Of a DNA stretch of 64,000 bases, positions 33,151 to 43,738 are shown in pieces. Numbering within the stretch: the first letter of the stretch is position 1; the number at the start of each line of letters is the position of its first letter. Both the position numbers and the translations under genes were made by a program. This stretch comes from Actinoplanes cyaneus (lineage in GTDB: Bacteria; Actinomycetota; Actinomycetes; Mycobacteriales; Micromonosporaceae): contig NZ_BOMH01000004.1 in assembly GCF_016862095.1 (NCBI RefSeq), positions 62,001 through 126,000 on the forward strand, written 5' to 3'. Under the pieces are notes generated by a model. The model was not told the DNA's origin and searched no databases. It worked only from the letters and a program-made list of their open reading frames with translations.

Positions 33151-34458
33151 CTAGCTGTTCCGAAGCAGTCGGTCGAGAACACGCACGCCGAACTTTAGAC
33201 CCTCCACGGGCACGCGCTCGTCGATGCCGTGGAACAGGGCGGCGAAGTTCAGGTCGGGCGGAAGTTGCAACGGGGCGAACCCGAAGCATCGGATGCCCAG
33301 GGTGCTGAACGCTTTCGCGTCGGTTCCCCCGGACATCAGGTACGGCACGGTACGCGCACCGGGGTCCTCGGCGCGCAGCGCCGCGCCCATCGCGTCCACC
33401 AGCGGCCCGCCGAACTCGGTCTCCACGGCCGGTTGCCGGTGCACGTGCTCGATCTCCACGTCCGGCCCGATGATCTCACGGAGCTCGGCGAGGAACGATT
33501 CCGCCTGGCCGGGGAGGGTGCGGCAGTCCACGGTGGCGGACGCCTTGCCGGGGATCACGTTGTCCTTGTAGCCGGCTTCGAGACGCGTCGGGTTGGCCGT
33601 GTTGCGGATGGTCGCGCCGATCAGGTTGGCGATCGGGCCGAGCTTGGCGATCGCGATCTCCGGGTCGGCCGGGTCGATGTCGATCCCCAGTGCCTCGCCG
33701 ACCTGTTCGAGGAACGCGCGCACGGTCGGCGTGACGACGACCGGGAACTTGTGCCGGCCGACCGCCGCGACCGCTTCGGCCAGCGCGGTCACCGCGTTGT
33801 CGTCGTGGATGAACGAGCCGTGCCCGGGCCGGCCGTTGGCGTGCAGGCGCAGCCAGTCGAGCCCCTTCTCGGCGGTCTGCACCAGGTACAGCCGGAGGTC
33901 GTCGTTGACGGTGTACGAGTACCCGCCGACCTCGCCGATCGCCTCCGTGCACCCCTCGAACAGGCCGGGGTGGTTCTGCACCAGCCACTGCGAGCCGTAC
34001 TCCATCCCGGCTTCCTCGTCGGCGGTGTACGCCAGCACGATGTCCCGGGGCGGGGTGTATCCGACGCGCTGCCACTCGCGGACGACGGCGAGCACCATCG
34101 CGTCGAAGTCCTTCATGTCGACGGCGCCGCGGCCCCACAGGTACCCGTCCTTGATCTCGCCGGAGAACGGGTCGACGGACCATTCGCGCTTGTCGGCCGG
34201 CACCACGTCGAGGTGGCCGTGGACCAGCAGCGCGCCGCGGGTGCGGTCGGCGCCGGGGATCCGGGCGACCAGGTTGGCGCGCGTGGGGGCCGACTCCAGC
34301 AGGCGGGACTCGATGCCGGCGTCGGCGAGCTTCTCGGCGACGTACTCGGCGGCGACCCGCTCCCCCACGGTGGTCCGCGGGTCTCCGGTGTTGGTGGTGT
34401 CGATGCGCAGCAGGTCCTGGCAGAGGGTGATGACCTCGTCCACGGCGGAGGTGTTCAT
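33151..34458 (-). CDS. M20 family metallopeptidase (ArgE/DapE/CPG2 type)
   Basis: 435-aa di-zinc hydrolase. Ligands: HGHLDVVPA near residue 78 (His, Asp), GRGAVDMKDFDAM near 110 (bridging Asp), and TADEEAGMEYG near 148 (catalytic Glu pair). A dimerisation domain spans about 195-315 (WLRLHANGRPGHGSFIH), and the last His ligand is in AALFHGIDERVP near 412. The family removes N-acyl groups or cleaves dipeptides. It is first in a two-gene unit with the acidic protein and corresponds in type to Rv2141c. Substrate unknown. Confidence 0.95.
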   Translation of the reverse strand: MNTSAVDEVITLCQDLLRIDTTNTGDPRTTVGERVAAEYVAEKLADAGIESRLLESAPTRANLVARIPGADRTRGALLVHGHLDVVPADKREWSVDPFSGEIKDGYLWGRGAVDMKDFDAMVLAVVREWQRVGYTPPRDIVLAYTADEEAGMEYGSQWLVQNHPGLFEGCTEAIGEVGGYSYTVNDDLRLYLVQTAEKGLDWLRLHANGRPGHGSFIHDDNAVTALAEAVAAVGRHKFPVVVTPTVRAFLEQVGEALGIDIDPADPEIAIAKLGPIANLIGATIRNTANPTRLEAGYKDNVIPGKASATVDCRTLPGQAESFLAELREIIGPDVEIEHVHRQPAVETEFGGPLVDAMGAALRAEDPGARTVPYLMSGGTDAKAFSTLGIRCFGFAPLQLPPDLNFAALFHGIDERVPVEGLKFGVRVLDRLLRNS

Positions 34459-34569
34459 CCGCCCTTCTTACCAGCAAAGTGTTGCTGGCCTTCAATTCCG
34501 ATCTTCGGGTGGCGGGCGGGGCGGTCGGACGGGTTTGAGAGGAACGGCATACCGGGTACCGGCGCGGTC

Positions 34570-35127
34570 ATGTCTGACGTGAATCTTCCCCCGCTCCCGC
34601 CGGTCGAGGGCGCCGTGTCCGGGCGCAACGTCGTCGATGTCCTGGACGAGCAGCACCGCGAGATCCTCGGCCTGTTCGCCGGCGAGATGTCCGACAAGGC
34701 GTACGAGGTTCTCGTCGCCACCCTGTCCCGGCACCTCTCCGCCGAGGAGCAGTATCTCTACCCCGCCGTCCGCACCGCCGTCCCGGACGGTGACCGCATC
34801 GCCGACCGGGAGCTGGCCGAGGACCGTGAGCTGCTCACGCTCCTGCGGGACCGGTCGCGCCTGGACGAGCTGGGCGAGGCGGTGCGCCGGCACGTCGACG
34901 CGGATCGCAGCGAGCTGTTCCCGTTGCTGATGCAGATGGTCCCGGCGGACGACATGATCCGGCTGGGCAACCGGGTGGAGACCGCCCAGGAGGCCGCGCC
35001 GACCCGGCCGCACCTGTCGACCCCGGTCACGCCGCCGTGGAACAAGGTCGTCGACCCGCTCGTCGGCATGGTCGACAAGCTGCGCGACGTGGCGACCGGG
35101 CGCACGACGTACACGCACAATCTGTAA
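34570..35127 (+). CDS. Hemerythrin HHE-domain protein
   Basis: 185-aa protein with an N-terminal helical bundle carrying di-iron ligands: LDEQHREILGLF, LSRHLSAEEQYLYPAV and VRRHVDADRSELFPLL (His/Glu pattern of HHE domains). A proline-rich C-terminus (RPHLSTPVTPPWNKVVDPL) follows. Such proteins bind oxygen or NO or sense redox state. ATG 34570 lacks an obvious Shine-Dalgarno. Followed by the LysR gene on the same strand after 128 bp of AT-rich sequence, so it may be part of that regulator's neighbourhood. Confidence 0.92.
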   Translation: MSDVNLPPLPPVEGAVSGRNVVDVLDEQHREILGLFAGEMSDKAYEVLVATLSRHLSAEEQYLYPAVRTAVPDGDRIADRELAEDRELLTLLRDRSRLDELGEAVRRHVDADRSELFPLLMQMVPADDMIRLGNRVETAQEAAPTRPHLSTPVTPPWNKVVDPLVGMVDKLRDVATGRTTYTHNL

Positions 35128-35243
35128 ATGCACGTTGACTTAACTACCGTTTAGTCGGGAACATCCCGCTACTTAACCGGTTTGACACAAAGTACCGATC
35201 TTCGCACACAGTTCAGGGCTAGCCTTCGATACGTTTCTAGTCC

Positions 35244-35249
35244 TAACGT
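35244..35249 (+). promoter_or_regulatory. -10 box TAACGT of the LysR gene, leaderless
   Basis: TAACGT, 6 nt before ATG 35256. The preceding 110 bp are unusually AT-rich and contain TTAACTACCGTTTAGT and TTGACA. Confidence 0.4.
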
Positions 35250-35255
35250 CACGCT

Positions 35256-36230
35256 ATGAACCTGGAGCTGCGGCATCTGAAGGTGGTCTGCGCCATCGCG
35301 GAGACCGGCAGCGTCACCAAGGCCGCGTCACAACTCGGCCTGGCCCAACCAGCGCTCACCGCCCAACTGCAGCGGATCGAGCGCACACTCGGCGGCCCGC
35401 TCTTCGACCGGGACAGGCGCGGCGCCCGGCCCACGGCGCTCGGCGAGCTGGTGCTGTCCCGGGCCCGGGTGCTGCTGCCGGCGATGAAGGGCCTGCAGGA
35501 CGAGGCGCTCCGGCTGGCGGCCGGCGGCACGTCCCGGATGACGCGGTACCGGATGGGCGCGATCGGCGGGCCGGTCTTCGCGCACCTGCTGCACCGGCTC
35601 TCCGCCGCGCAGCCGGAGTCGCAGATCTCGACCTACGCGTCCTACTCCGTCGACGAGCTGGCCACCATGGCGTTCAACGGCAAGCTCGACTTCGCCCAGG
35701 TCGGCGTCTGCGGCGACGCCCTGCCGTCGGCCGAGTTCGGCCTGGTCTGGGACACCATCGCGGTCGACGCGGTCTGCGTCCTGATGCCCGAGGACCACCC
35801 GCAGGCCAAGGGCGCCGAGGTCGACCTGGCCGAGCTCGCCGACGAGCAGTGGTCCGCCGCCCCGGGCGACGGCTGCTTCGAGACCTGCTTCGCCGCCGCC
35901 TGTGCCCGGGCCGGCTTCGCGCCGCGCCGCGTCCTGGAGACCGACGTCCGCGCCTGCATCGACATGGTCGAGCTGGGCGTCGCGATCGGCCTGTGCCAGC
36001 CGACGTTCCGCCCACCCGCCGGCCTGACGACCCGCCCGCTCAAGGGCGCCCCGCTGCGCTGGCGCCTGATCCTCGGCTGGCACCCCGACTCCCCCGCCGC
36101 CCGGTCCGCGCCGAAGGTCCTGGAGCTGGCCCGCGACGCCTACCAGGACGTCATCTCCCGCAACGAGGACTACGTCGCCTGGACCCGCGATCACCCCAAC
36201 CTGGGCGGCACCCACCTCGCCGCCGCCTGA
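35256..36230 (+). CDS. LysR-family transcriptional regulator
   Basis: 324-aa regulator: winged helix at 1-60 (LRHLKVVCAIAETGSVTKAA, LAQPALTAQLQRIERTLG) and a periplasmic-binding-like effector domain (about 90-300). The effector domain has several cysteines (CFETCFAAACARAGF, ACIDMVELGVAIGLC), which is unusual for this family and could indicate redox or metal sensing. The C-terminal helix reads LARDAYQDVISRNEDYVAW. No divergent target gene; the upstream hemerythrin gene, also redox-linked, is co-directional. Confidence 0.92.
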   Translation: MNLELRHLKVVCAIAETGSVTKAASQLGLAQPALTAQLQRIERTLGGPLFDRDRRGARPTALGELVLSRARVLLPAMKGLQDEALRLAAGGTSRMTRYRMGAIGGPVFAHLLHRLSAAQPESQISTYASYSVDELATMAFNGKLDFAQVGVCGDALPSAEFGLVWDTIAVDAVCVLMPEDHPQAKGAEVDLAELADEQWSAAPGDGCFETCFAAACARAGFAPRRVLETDVRACIDMVELGVAIGLCQPTFRPPAGLTTRPLKGAPLRWRLILGWHPDSPAARSAPKVLELARDAYQDVISRNEDYVAWTRDHPNLGGTHLAAA

Positions 36231-36260
36231 GCCCCTCAAGATCAGAATCTTCAGGTCCTA

Positions 36261-36389
36261 CGTCCGCCGTGGTCCCTCTGGGCTGCTCCCGCGGGGACCC
36301 TTCCGGGCTGAGCAGGGCGCTGGCGCGCCCAGAACGCTCAGCCCGCAAGGGCGGCCTCCATGGTGGGGCACGGTCACTGCACAAGACCA
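36261..36389 (+). repeat. Dispersed repeat B, copy 1
   Basis: About 130-bp element beginning CGTCCGCCGTGGTCC and containing GCTCCCGCGGGGACCC, GGGCTGAGCAGGGCGC, CGCCCAGAACGCTCA and GGGCGGCCTCC in that order. The same blocks occur in inverted orientation at 42119-42247. It lies in the 480-bp gap between the convergent LysR and MarR genes. Confidence 0.85.
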
Positions 36390-36475
36390 GTCGACGCCCC
36401 CGACCTCCTCCGCCCACCCCCGTGCCACGCCACCCGCAAGCCCCAGCCCGGTCCCGCCCACGCCGCGCCCTCCCA

Positions 36476-36525
36476 GCTGGTGCTCACGGTCGTTATCGGG
36501 CTGCATAACAACCCTCACCACCAGC
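36476..36525. repeat. Dispersed palindrome P2
   Basis: 21-nt arms (36476-36496 and 36505-36525) with GCTGGTG...CACCAGC ends and GTTAT/ATAAC at the loop; three to four mismatches in the stem. Confidence 0.75.
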
Positions 36526-36576
36526 CGGAAGCCGCCACCGCCCGCGACCCCGGCCCCCAACGCGCGTCACGCCCCC

Positions 36577-36628
36577 GGCTGGCGCTCACGGTTGTTATCG
36601 GGCGCGATAACAACCGTGAGGGCCAGCC
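36577..36628. repeat. Dispersed palindrome P3
   Basis: 24-nt arms (36577-36600 and 36605-36628) with one mismatch, GGCTGG...CCAGCC ends and a 4-nt loop. Preceded by GCGCGTCACG as in P1. Confidence 0.9.
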
Positions 36629-36638
36629 CACGCCCACG

Positions 36639-36690
36639 GGCTGGCTTTCAGGGTTGCTTCCGGCCCCGGAAACAACCCTGAGCGCCAGCC
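36639..36690. repeat. Dispersed palindrome P4
   Basis: 25-nt arms (36639-36663 and 36666-36690), three mismatches, GGCTGG...CCAGCC ends. It starts 10 nt after P3 and ends 21 nt before the MarR stop codon. Confidence 0.85.
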
Positions 36691-36711
36691 GAGCTGCCGC
36701 GAGGCCACGCG

Positions 36712-37200
36712 TCAGGCGGTGTCGCCGCCGCGGAGACGGTCCAGCTCGGCGAGGTACAGCGCCTGCAGGTGATCGAAGTGCCGGACCAGCAGCCGGAGGT
36801 CGTCGACGCTGTAGCCCTCGATCAGCTGCTTCGCCCGCCCGGCGAACCGCTCGTACGGCTGCTCCAGCTCGGCGGCCCGCTCCGCCCGCAGGGTGACGAT
36901 CACCCGGCGCCGGTCCGCCGGGTCCCGTTCGGCGGTGACCCAGCCGGCCTGCTGGAGCCGGCGCAGCATGCTGGTTACCGCCCCGGTGGTGAGGTTGGTC
37001 CGCTCGGCGACCTGTCCCGCGGTGGCGGATCCCACGTCCGCCAGATGGTCCAGGCATTCCAGGTCACTCACGGTCAGGCCGAGCCGGTCCGCGACGGCGT
37101 ACCGGAACACCATGGACAGCCGCGAGTTCTCCCGCCCGGCGCGCATCAGGTCGGCGATCGCGGAGGCCCGGGCCGGCTCGTGGGACATGCGCGCAATCAT
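36712..37200 (-). CDS. MarR-family regulator
   Basis: 162-aa winged-helix regulator: LGLTVSDLECLDHLADVG, TNLTTGAVTSMLRRLQQAGW as recognition helix and RDPADRRRVIVTL as the wing. ATG 37200 overlaps the monooxygenase stop (ATGA); ATG 37188 (MSHEPARA) is an alternative. Co-transcribed with the monooxygenase, it probably represses the operon at the palindrome 38451-38467, with de-repression by the substrate, a common arrangement for detoxification enzymes. Confidence 0.94.
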   Translation of the reverse strand: MIARMSHEPARASAIADLMRAGRENSRLSMVFRYAVADRLGLTVSDLECLDHLADVGSATAGQVAERTNLTTGAVTSMLRRLQQAGWVTAERDPADRRRVIVTLRAERAAELEQPYERFAGRAKQLIEGYSVDDLRLLVRHFDHLQALYLAELDRLRGGDTA

Positions 37201-38444
37201 GCCTCCGGCACGGTGACCCGGTGCAGCCGAGGTAGCACCCTGGTCAGCACCCAGTGCGGTGCGGCCGCGCCCCCGGTGAGGCGGCGCATCAGCCCGGCAG
37301 CGGTGTCGACGGCCCGGAAGGCGTAGGGCACCATCTCGTCCTGGTAAGCGGCGATCGCCTCCTCCACCGGAGTGCCGCTCGCGCGGGCCTCGACGAGCCG
37401 GTGGCCGAGCAGGGCGGCGTCACGCAGCGCGGTGTTGCCGCCGTGCGCGCCGAACGGCGGCATGACGTGGACGGCGTCGCCCATCATCGTGGCCCGGGGC
37501 ACCGCCCACTGCCGCGGGCGCCGGCCGGTGGCGAAGAGGTTGAGCACCGTGGCGTCCAGCTCGGCCGTGTCGACCAGCCGCCGGACGACCGGGTGGAAGT
37601 CGGCGCTCATCCGGGCGGCCAGGTCCCGCATCGCCAGCAGGTTCCCGCGGACGCTGACCGGCACCTCCTCCTGCCGGAGCAGCAGTCCCCACATGACGTA
37701 GTCGTCGCCGGTGGGCGCGTAACTGCCCGGGGCCAGGCGTGCGAACGCCTCCCGCGGGCGCTCGCCGAACCACATGGAGGTGAAGAAGAAGGCGCGGCCC
37801 ACCTCGTCGGCGATGGCCAGGACCCCGCTGGTGCGCAGCGCCTCCGGGATGACACTCCGGCCGTCACGCCGCAGGGGCGACCGGCCGTAGACGCCCGCCA
37901 TCGGGGTGTTCTCCGGTTCCGCGTCCGGGGTGAGCTGCGCGCGCAGTGCCGAGCCGACCCCGTCGGCGCCCACCACCACGCTCGCCGTGACGGCCCCGCC
38001 GTCGGCGAACCGCAGCCGCAGCCCGGCCGGGCCGCCGTGGTCCACCCCGACGGCGGCCTTGCCGTAGTGGATGCGCCCGTGCAGCCCGGACATCAGGATC
38101 GATCGCAGGGTGAGCCGGTCGACCTGGCGGGTCGCGTGCGGTTCGTCCTTGAAGGTGATCGTGAAGGCGTCGCGCAGCCGGCTGTCGGTGAAGCGCAGGT
38201 GCCCGCCGGGCTCGTCGCCGGTGGCCAGCGCCAGGCGGTACAGCGGGCGGGGCAGGCTCTCGCGCAGCGCCTCCAGCCCGTACCGGTCGAGGATGATCCG
38301 GTAGCCCTGCTGCCTGATGAAGGGGCCGGGGTCCCGCTCGTAGACATGCACGTCGATGCCGGCGCGCATCAGGTACTGGGCGAGGCAGAGGCCGGAGAGT
38401 CCGGCCCCGGCGATTGCCACCGAGAAGTCCGTCGATATGGCCAT
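37197..38444 (-). CDS. FAD-dependent monooxygenase
   Basis: 415-aa group A flavoprotein hydroxylase. The Rossmann motif VAIAGAGLSGLCLAQYLMRAG is at the N-terminus, followed by the HVYERDPG acidic residue binding ribose, RQVDRLTLRSIL (the conserved Arg), VVVGADGVGSALR near 165 (DG motif) and GDAVHVMPPFGAHGGNTALRD near 325 (GD motif). Related enzymes hydroxylate aromatic compounds or inactivate tetracycline/rifampicin-type drugs. The leaderless TAAGAT -10 overlaps the probable MarR operator. First gene of the operon with MarR. Confidence 0.95.
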   Translation of the reverse strand: MAISTDFSVAIAGAGLSGLCLAQYLMRAGIDVHVYERDPGPFIRQQGYRIILDRYGLEALRESLPRPLYRLALATGDEPGGHLRFTDSRLRDAFTITFKDEPHATRQVDRLTLRSILMSGLHGRIHYGKAAVGVDHGGPAGLRLRFADGGAVTASVVVGADGVGSALRAQLTPDAEPENTPMAGVYGRSPLRRDGRSVIPEALRTSGVLAIADEVGRAFFFTSMWFGERPREAFARLAPGSYAPTGDDYVMWGLLLRQEEVPVSVRGNLLAMRDLAARMSADFHPVVRRLVDTAELDATVLNLFATGRRPRQWAVPRATMMGDAVHVMPPFGAHGGNTALRDAALLGHRLVEARASGTPVEEAIAAYQDEMVPYAFRAVDTAAGLMRRLTGGAAAPHWVLTRVLPRLHRVTVPEA

Positions 38445-38450
38445 GCGGTT

Positions 38451-38467
38451 ATCTTAATGACTAAGAT
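38451..38467. promoter_or_regulatory. Putative MarR operator overlapping the -10 box
   Basis: ATCTTA (38451-38456) and TAAGAT (38462-38467) form a palindrome. On the minus strand the TAAGAT at 38451-38456 lies 6 nt before the monooxygenase ATG and serves as its -10, so repressor binding would block transcription. Confidence 0.65.
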
Positions 38468-38530
38468 GATTTCGACAAGGCCGCCCGCAAGGTCATCGGC
38501 AAGGTCGCCGACGGGCACGGCGACGACGAC

Positions 38531-38562
38531 AACGGCGCCGGACCCGAAGGCCCGGCGCCGTT
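38531..38562 (-). terminator. Terminator of the ClpC-type gene
   Basis: AACGGCGCCGG (38531-38541) pairs perfectly with CCGGCGCCGTT (38552-38562), 13 nt after the stop codon. Confidence 0.7.
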
Positions 38563-38575
38563 CCCGGTGATTACC

Positions 38576-41176
<2,601 letters not shown>

Positions 41177-41286
41177 CAGTCCCTCTTCCCCTGGTACTCC
41201 ACCGGCGGCTCAATACCCGCCACCGACTGTTAGAAGCGCATGAGACGGGACGCTGATTCCCGTTCCTCGCAAAAAGTTGACAGGGG

Positions 41287-41292
41287 TACGCT
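41287..41292 (+). promoter_or_regulatory. -10 box TACGCT, leaderless
   Basis: TACGCT, 7 nt before ATG 41300. Confidence 0.5.
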
Positions 41293-41299
41293 CAACTTC

Positions 41300-41794
41300 A
41301 TGTCCGACCCCCTGACGCCCGCCTTCCGGGAACCCGCCTTCCCCGAAGCCGTGCCCACGTCACCGGAGTCCCCGTTTCAGGTAGCCACATCACAGGCGGC
41401 CGTGTCCGGTGAACCGGAGTCTCCGCCGCTGATCGTCGTGGACGGGGCGAACGTGGTCGGCTCGGTCCCGGACGGCTGGTGGCGCGATCGGGCCGGTGCC
41501 GCGGTCCGGCTGCGGGACCGTCTGGCGGCGCTGCCGGCCACCGGGCTGGGCGGCATCCCGGCGCCGGTCGAGGTGATCCTGGTGGTCGAGGGCAAGGCCC
41601 GGGACATCCCGCAGGGCCCGCCCGGCGTGCGCATCGAGCGCGCTTCCGGCTCCGGCGACGACAAGATCATCGAGTTGGTACGGGGTGAGCCCCGCCCCCG
41701 CCGCATCGTCGTCGTCACCGCCGACCGCGGCCTTCGTGACCGTGCCGTGGCCCTCGGCGCCGAGATCCTCGGGCCGTCCGCGGTGCCCCGCTGA
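41300..41794 (+). CDS. NYN/PIN-like ribonuclease-domain protein
   Basis: 164-aa protein. A disordered N-terminal 45 residues precede the NYN core: LIVVDGANVVGS (first catalytic Asp), VILVVEGKA, then SGDDKIIELV (second acidic pair) and IVVVTADRGLRDRAV (third). This is the metal-dependent ribonuclease fold of PIN/NYN proteins. Asp in each motif is intact. The leaderless ATG is chosen because the reading from 41240 crosses the -10 box. Divergent from the ClpC-type gene across 123 bp. RNA target unknown. Confidence 0.88.
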   Translation: MSDPLTPAFREPAFPEAVPTSPESPFQVATSQAAVSGEPESPPLIVVDGANVVGSVPDGWWRDRAGAAVRLRDRLAALPATGLGGIPAPVEVILVVEGKARDIPQGPPGVRIERASGSGDDKIIELVRGEPRPRRIVVVTADRGLRDRAVALGAEILGPSAVPR

Positions 41795-41980
41795 CCCGTC
41801 ACCCCGGCCGCCGAGCCCAGGCCGGCCGAGGTCCCGACGCCGGTCACCCACCGAGCCCGAGCCGCCCGCCCGGCGCCGGTCACCCACCCCGCGTGAGCGG
41901 CCCGCCCGACGGGAGCCGCCAGCGGGCACGGGCCGCCCGGTCAGCGCTGCGTCACGGTTTCTGGCGCGGGTCACGGTTCG

Positions 41981-42033
41981 GGCTGGTTCTCATGGGCGTT
42001 ATTCGTGCCTCATAACGCCCATGAGAACCAGCC
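41981..42033. repeat. Dispersed palindrome P5 (perfect 22-bp arms)
   Basis: 41981-42002 and 42012-42033 are perfectly complementary; ends are GGCTGG and CCAGCC, and GTTAT/ATAAC closes the loop. The preceding GCGGGTCACGGTT resembles the sequence before P1 and P3. Confidence 0.95.
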
Positions 42034-42118
42034 GGGAGCGCGGGCGCGCTGCTGGCGTGACCACGGCGGACGTCGCGGACCTCGACGGGCGGGGCTTCTC
42101 GGGAAGGGGTAGGGGTGG

Positions 42119-42247
42119 GTGGATCTGTTGCTCTGACCGTGAGCCGCGGCGGAGGCCGCCCCGGAGGGGTGAGCGTTCTGGGCGCCCCGCGCCCTGCTCA
42201 GCCCGCAGGGGTCCCCGCGGGAGCGACGATCCGGACCACGGCGGACG
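42119..42247 (-). repeat. Dispersed repeat B, copy 2 (inverted)
   Basis: Reverse complement of the element at 36261-36389 (CGTCCGCCGTGGTCC at the 42247 end). A second copy of the terminal block, CCACGGCGGACG, lies at 42061-42072, so the unit is flanked by direct repeats about 170 bp apart. The remaining 41795-41980 has no gene I recognise. Confidence 0.85.
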
Positions 42248-42320
42248 TGGGAAATGATGATTGTGATCTTGAATGGGGGTAAGAGTATGGGTGGGGGTCG
42301 GCTGCCGGGCCAAAGGTGGC

Positions 42321-42485
42321 ATGATCCACAATGGACGTCGCCGGAAATCGTGTCCCACCTGCGCGATCACCCCTGTCGATCGTCGGACTGCTGGTGCGTC
42401 TTTTTGCTCCGTAAGGTGCGAAAAGGCGCGGCCGAGGGGAACACGGACCGGGCTGGGCGTTACGCTGGAGTCGCAAGTGGGTTGA
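42321..42485 (+). CDS. Possible zinc-ribbon microprotein
   Basis: 54 codons from ATG 42321 encode a C-x2-C...C-x3-C pattern: SCPTCAITPVDRRTAGASFC then SVRCEKARPRG. The pattern closely resembles the small zinc ribbons of the CPxC...YCSxRCRxRA type. No Shine-Dalgarno and weak codon bias, so it may be a decayed or foreign gene. It ends 20 nt before the FtsK-like operon starts. Confidence 0.4.
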   Translation: MIHNGRRRKSCPTCAITPVDRRTAGASFCSVRCEKARPRGTRTGLGVTLESQVG

Positions 42486-42504
42486 GTTACAGGAGGCCGA
42501 ACGG

Positions 42505-42765
42505 GTGGCCAGTGTCGCCGAGCTCAGAGCGGCCGTGGATGCCGCTGTCCAGCAGGTGAACGAGGGGCAGGCGGCGATACAGGCGGCTCGGGAGAAGCTC
42601 GGCGAGGCTCAGCAGAGCCTGGCCGCCGCGCTGGAGGGTGGCGCGCACGAGGCCGTCGGCACCGCTCAGGCCTCGCTCTCCCAGGCCGACCAGCAGCTCG
42701 AGGAGTGCTTCAGCGCGACCCAGGTCGCGATCGAGGCCGCCCAGAACTACACGGCGATGCTCTGA
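42505..42765 (+). CDS. Small all-helical protein, first gene of the FtsK-like operon
   Basis: 86-aa protein predicted as two long helices (residues 3-45 and 50-82, e.g. LRAAVDAAVQQVNEGQAAIQ) broken by a Gly-containing turn (LEGGAHEAVG). Size and hairpin shape resemble WXG100/ESAT-6-like proteins, but the WxG motif is absent. One Cys (EECFS). GTG 42505 follows AGGAGG with 8-nt spacing. The next gene begins 4 nt after its stop. Next to an FtsK/EccC-like ATPase it could be a secreted or scaffold partner; this is an inference from context only. Confidence 0.88.
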   Translation: MASVAELRAAVDAAVQQVNEGQAAIQAAREKLGEAQQSLAAALEGGAHEAVGTAQASLSQADQQLEECFSATQVAIEAAQNYTAML

Positions 42766-42769
42766 CGCG

Positions 42770-43696
42770 ATGTCAGTCCTGGAAGATCTCGGCGCCCAGC
42801 TCCGGGCCGCCTCGGGCGAGTTGCCCGACGGGCTGGTCGTCAAGGCCATGGAGAAACTGCGCGCCGCCACCGAGCTGCTGAACTGGGTGCGTGAGGCGTC
42901 CGAGCAGAAGATCGGCGTGCCCGAGCTGGGTAACGCGACCGAGCACGCCGAGCGGGCGGCCGCCGCGCTGCGCCTCGCCGAGGACGCGATCGAGGCCTAT
43001 CTTGCCGTGCTCGGTCTCGGCGGGGTTCCCGGCGCGCCACGTGGCCAGGAGTGGCGCGAGTCGGTGCGGCCCGACGAGCCGCGCGAGCCCGCGGAGTCCG
43101 GGCCGCGGCCGGAGACGCCGGAGCGTCTGGGTCCCTGGTGGCAGGCGCGCGTCGCCGAGCTCACCGGCGAGCCGGCCCCGGAGCGGAGCGGCGACCAGCC
43201 GAGCGGGGATCAACAGGGCGGGGATCAGCGGGCCGGGACCACCGGCACCGCAGATCTGCTGCGCCGGGTGGCGGCCGGGGTCCGCGCCGGCGACCGGGCC
43301 CGCCTCGGCCGTGAGCTGCACGGCGTGAACGCCGCGACCGGCCTCGGGCTGTCCGCGATGACTCCGCCGGTCCTGCACCGGCTCGCCGGCGACCTGCTCG
43401 GGCACGAGCCGCGCCCGGAGGACGTGCCCCGGCTGCGCAGCGCCGCCGAGGGCCGGGTCCGGTCGCTGCTGCCGGGCACCTCGCCGGCCGTGCTGGAGAC
43501 GCTGATCGACCGGATCTGCCGGGTGCCGGCGACCGAGCGAGGCGACCGGCCGGCCCCGCACCCGGCGGACAGCGCGGTGACCGCGAGCGTGCTGACCGGG
43601 GTGCTGCTGGCCCGGCTCGGCCGGGACGCGGACGCGCTGGACCCGAGCGCACCGGAACCCGTGCGTCCTCGGGAAGAGGCCGGTGAGCAGGCTTGA
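42770..43696 (+). CDS. Uncharacterised 308-aa protein of the FtsK-like operon
   Basis: Hydrophilic protein without membrane segments: a helical N-terminal 90 residues (LEDLGAQLRAASGELPDGL; AERAAAALRLAEDAIEAYLAVLG), a charged Gln/Gly/Asp linker with short repeats (SGDQPSGDQQGGDQRAG near 145), and an Ala/Arg/Leu-rich helical C-terminal half (LLRRVAAGVRAGDRARLGRELHG; VLHRLAGDLLG). The start is 4 nt after the previous stop. No known domain. It likely forms a complex with the neighbouring gene products. Confidence 0.88.
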   Translation: MSVLEDLGAQLRAASGELPDGLVVKAMEKLRAATELLNWVREASEQKIGVPELGNATEHAERAAAALRLAEDAIEAYLAVLGLGGVPGAPRGQEWRESVRPDEPREPAESGPRPETPERLGPWWQARVAELTGEPAPERSGDQPSGDQQGGDQRAGTTGTADLLRRVAAGVRAGDRARLGRELHGVNAATGLGLSAMTPPVLHRLAGDLLGHEPRPEDVPRLRSAAEGRVRSLLPGTSPAVLETLIDRICRVPATERGDRPAPHPADSAVTASVLTGVLLARLGRDADALDPSAPEPVRPREEAGEQA

Positions 43697-43738
43697 TGAT
43701 CTCACGGGGCAGGGTAACGACGACGATTCCGGCGGGCC

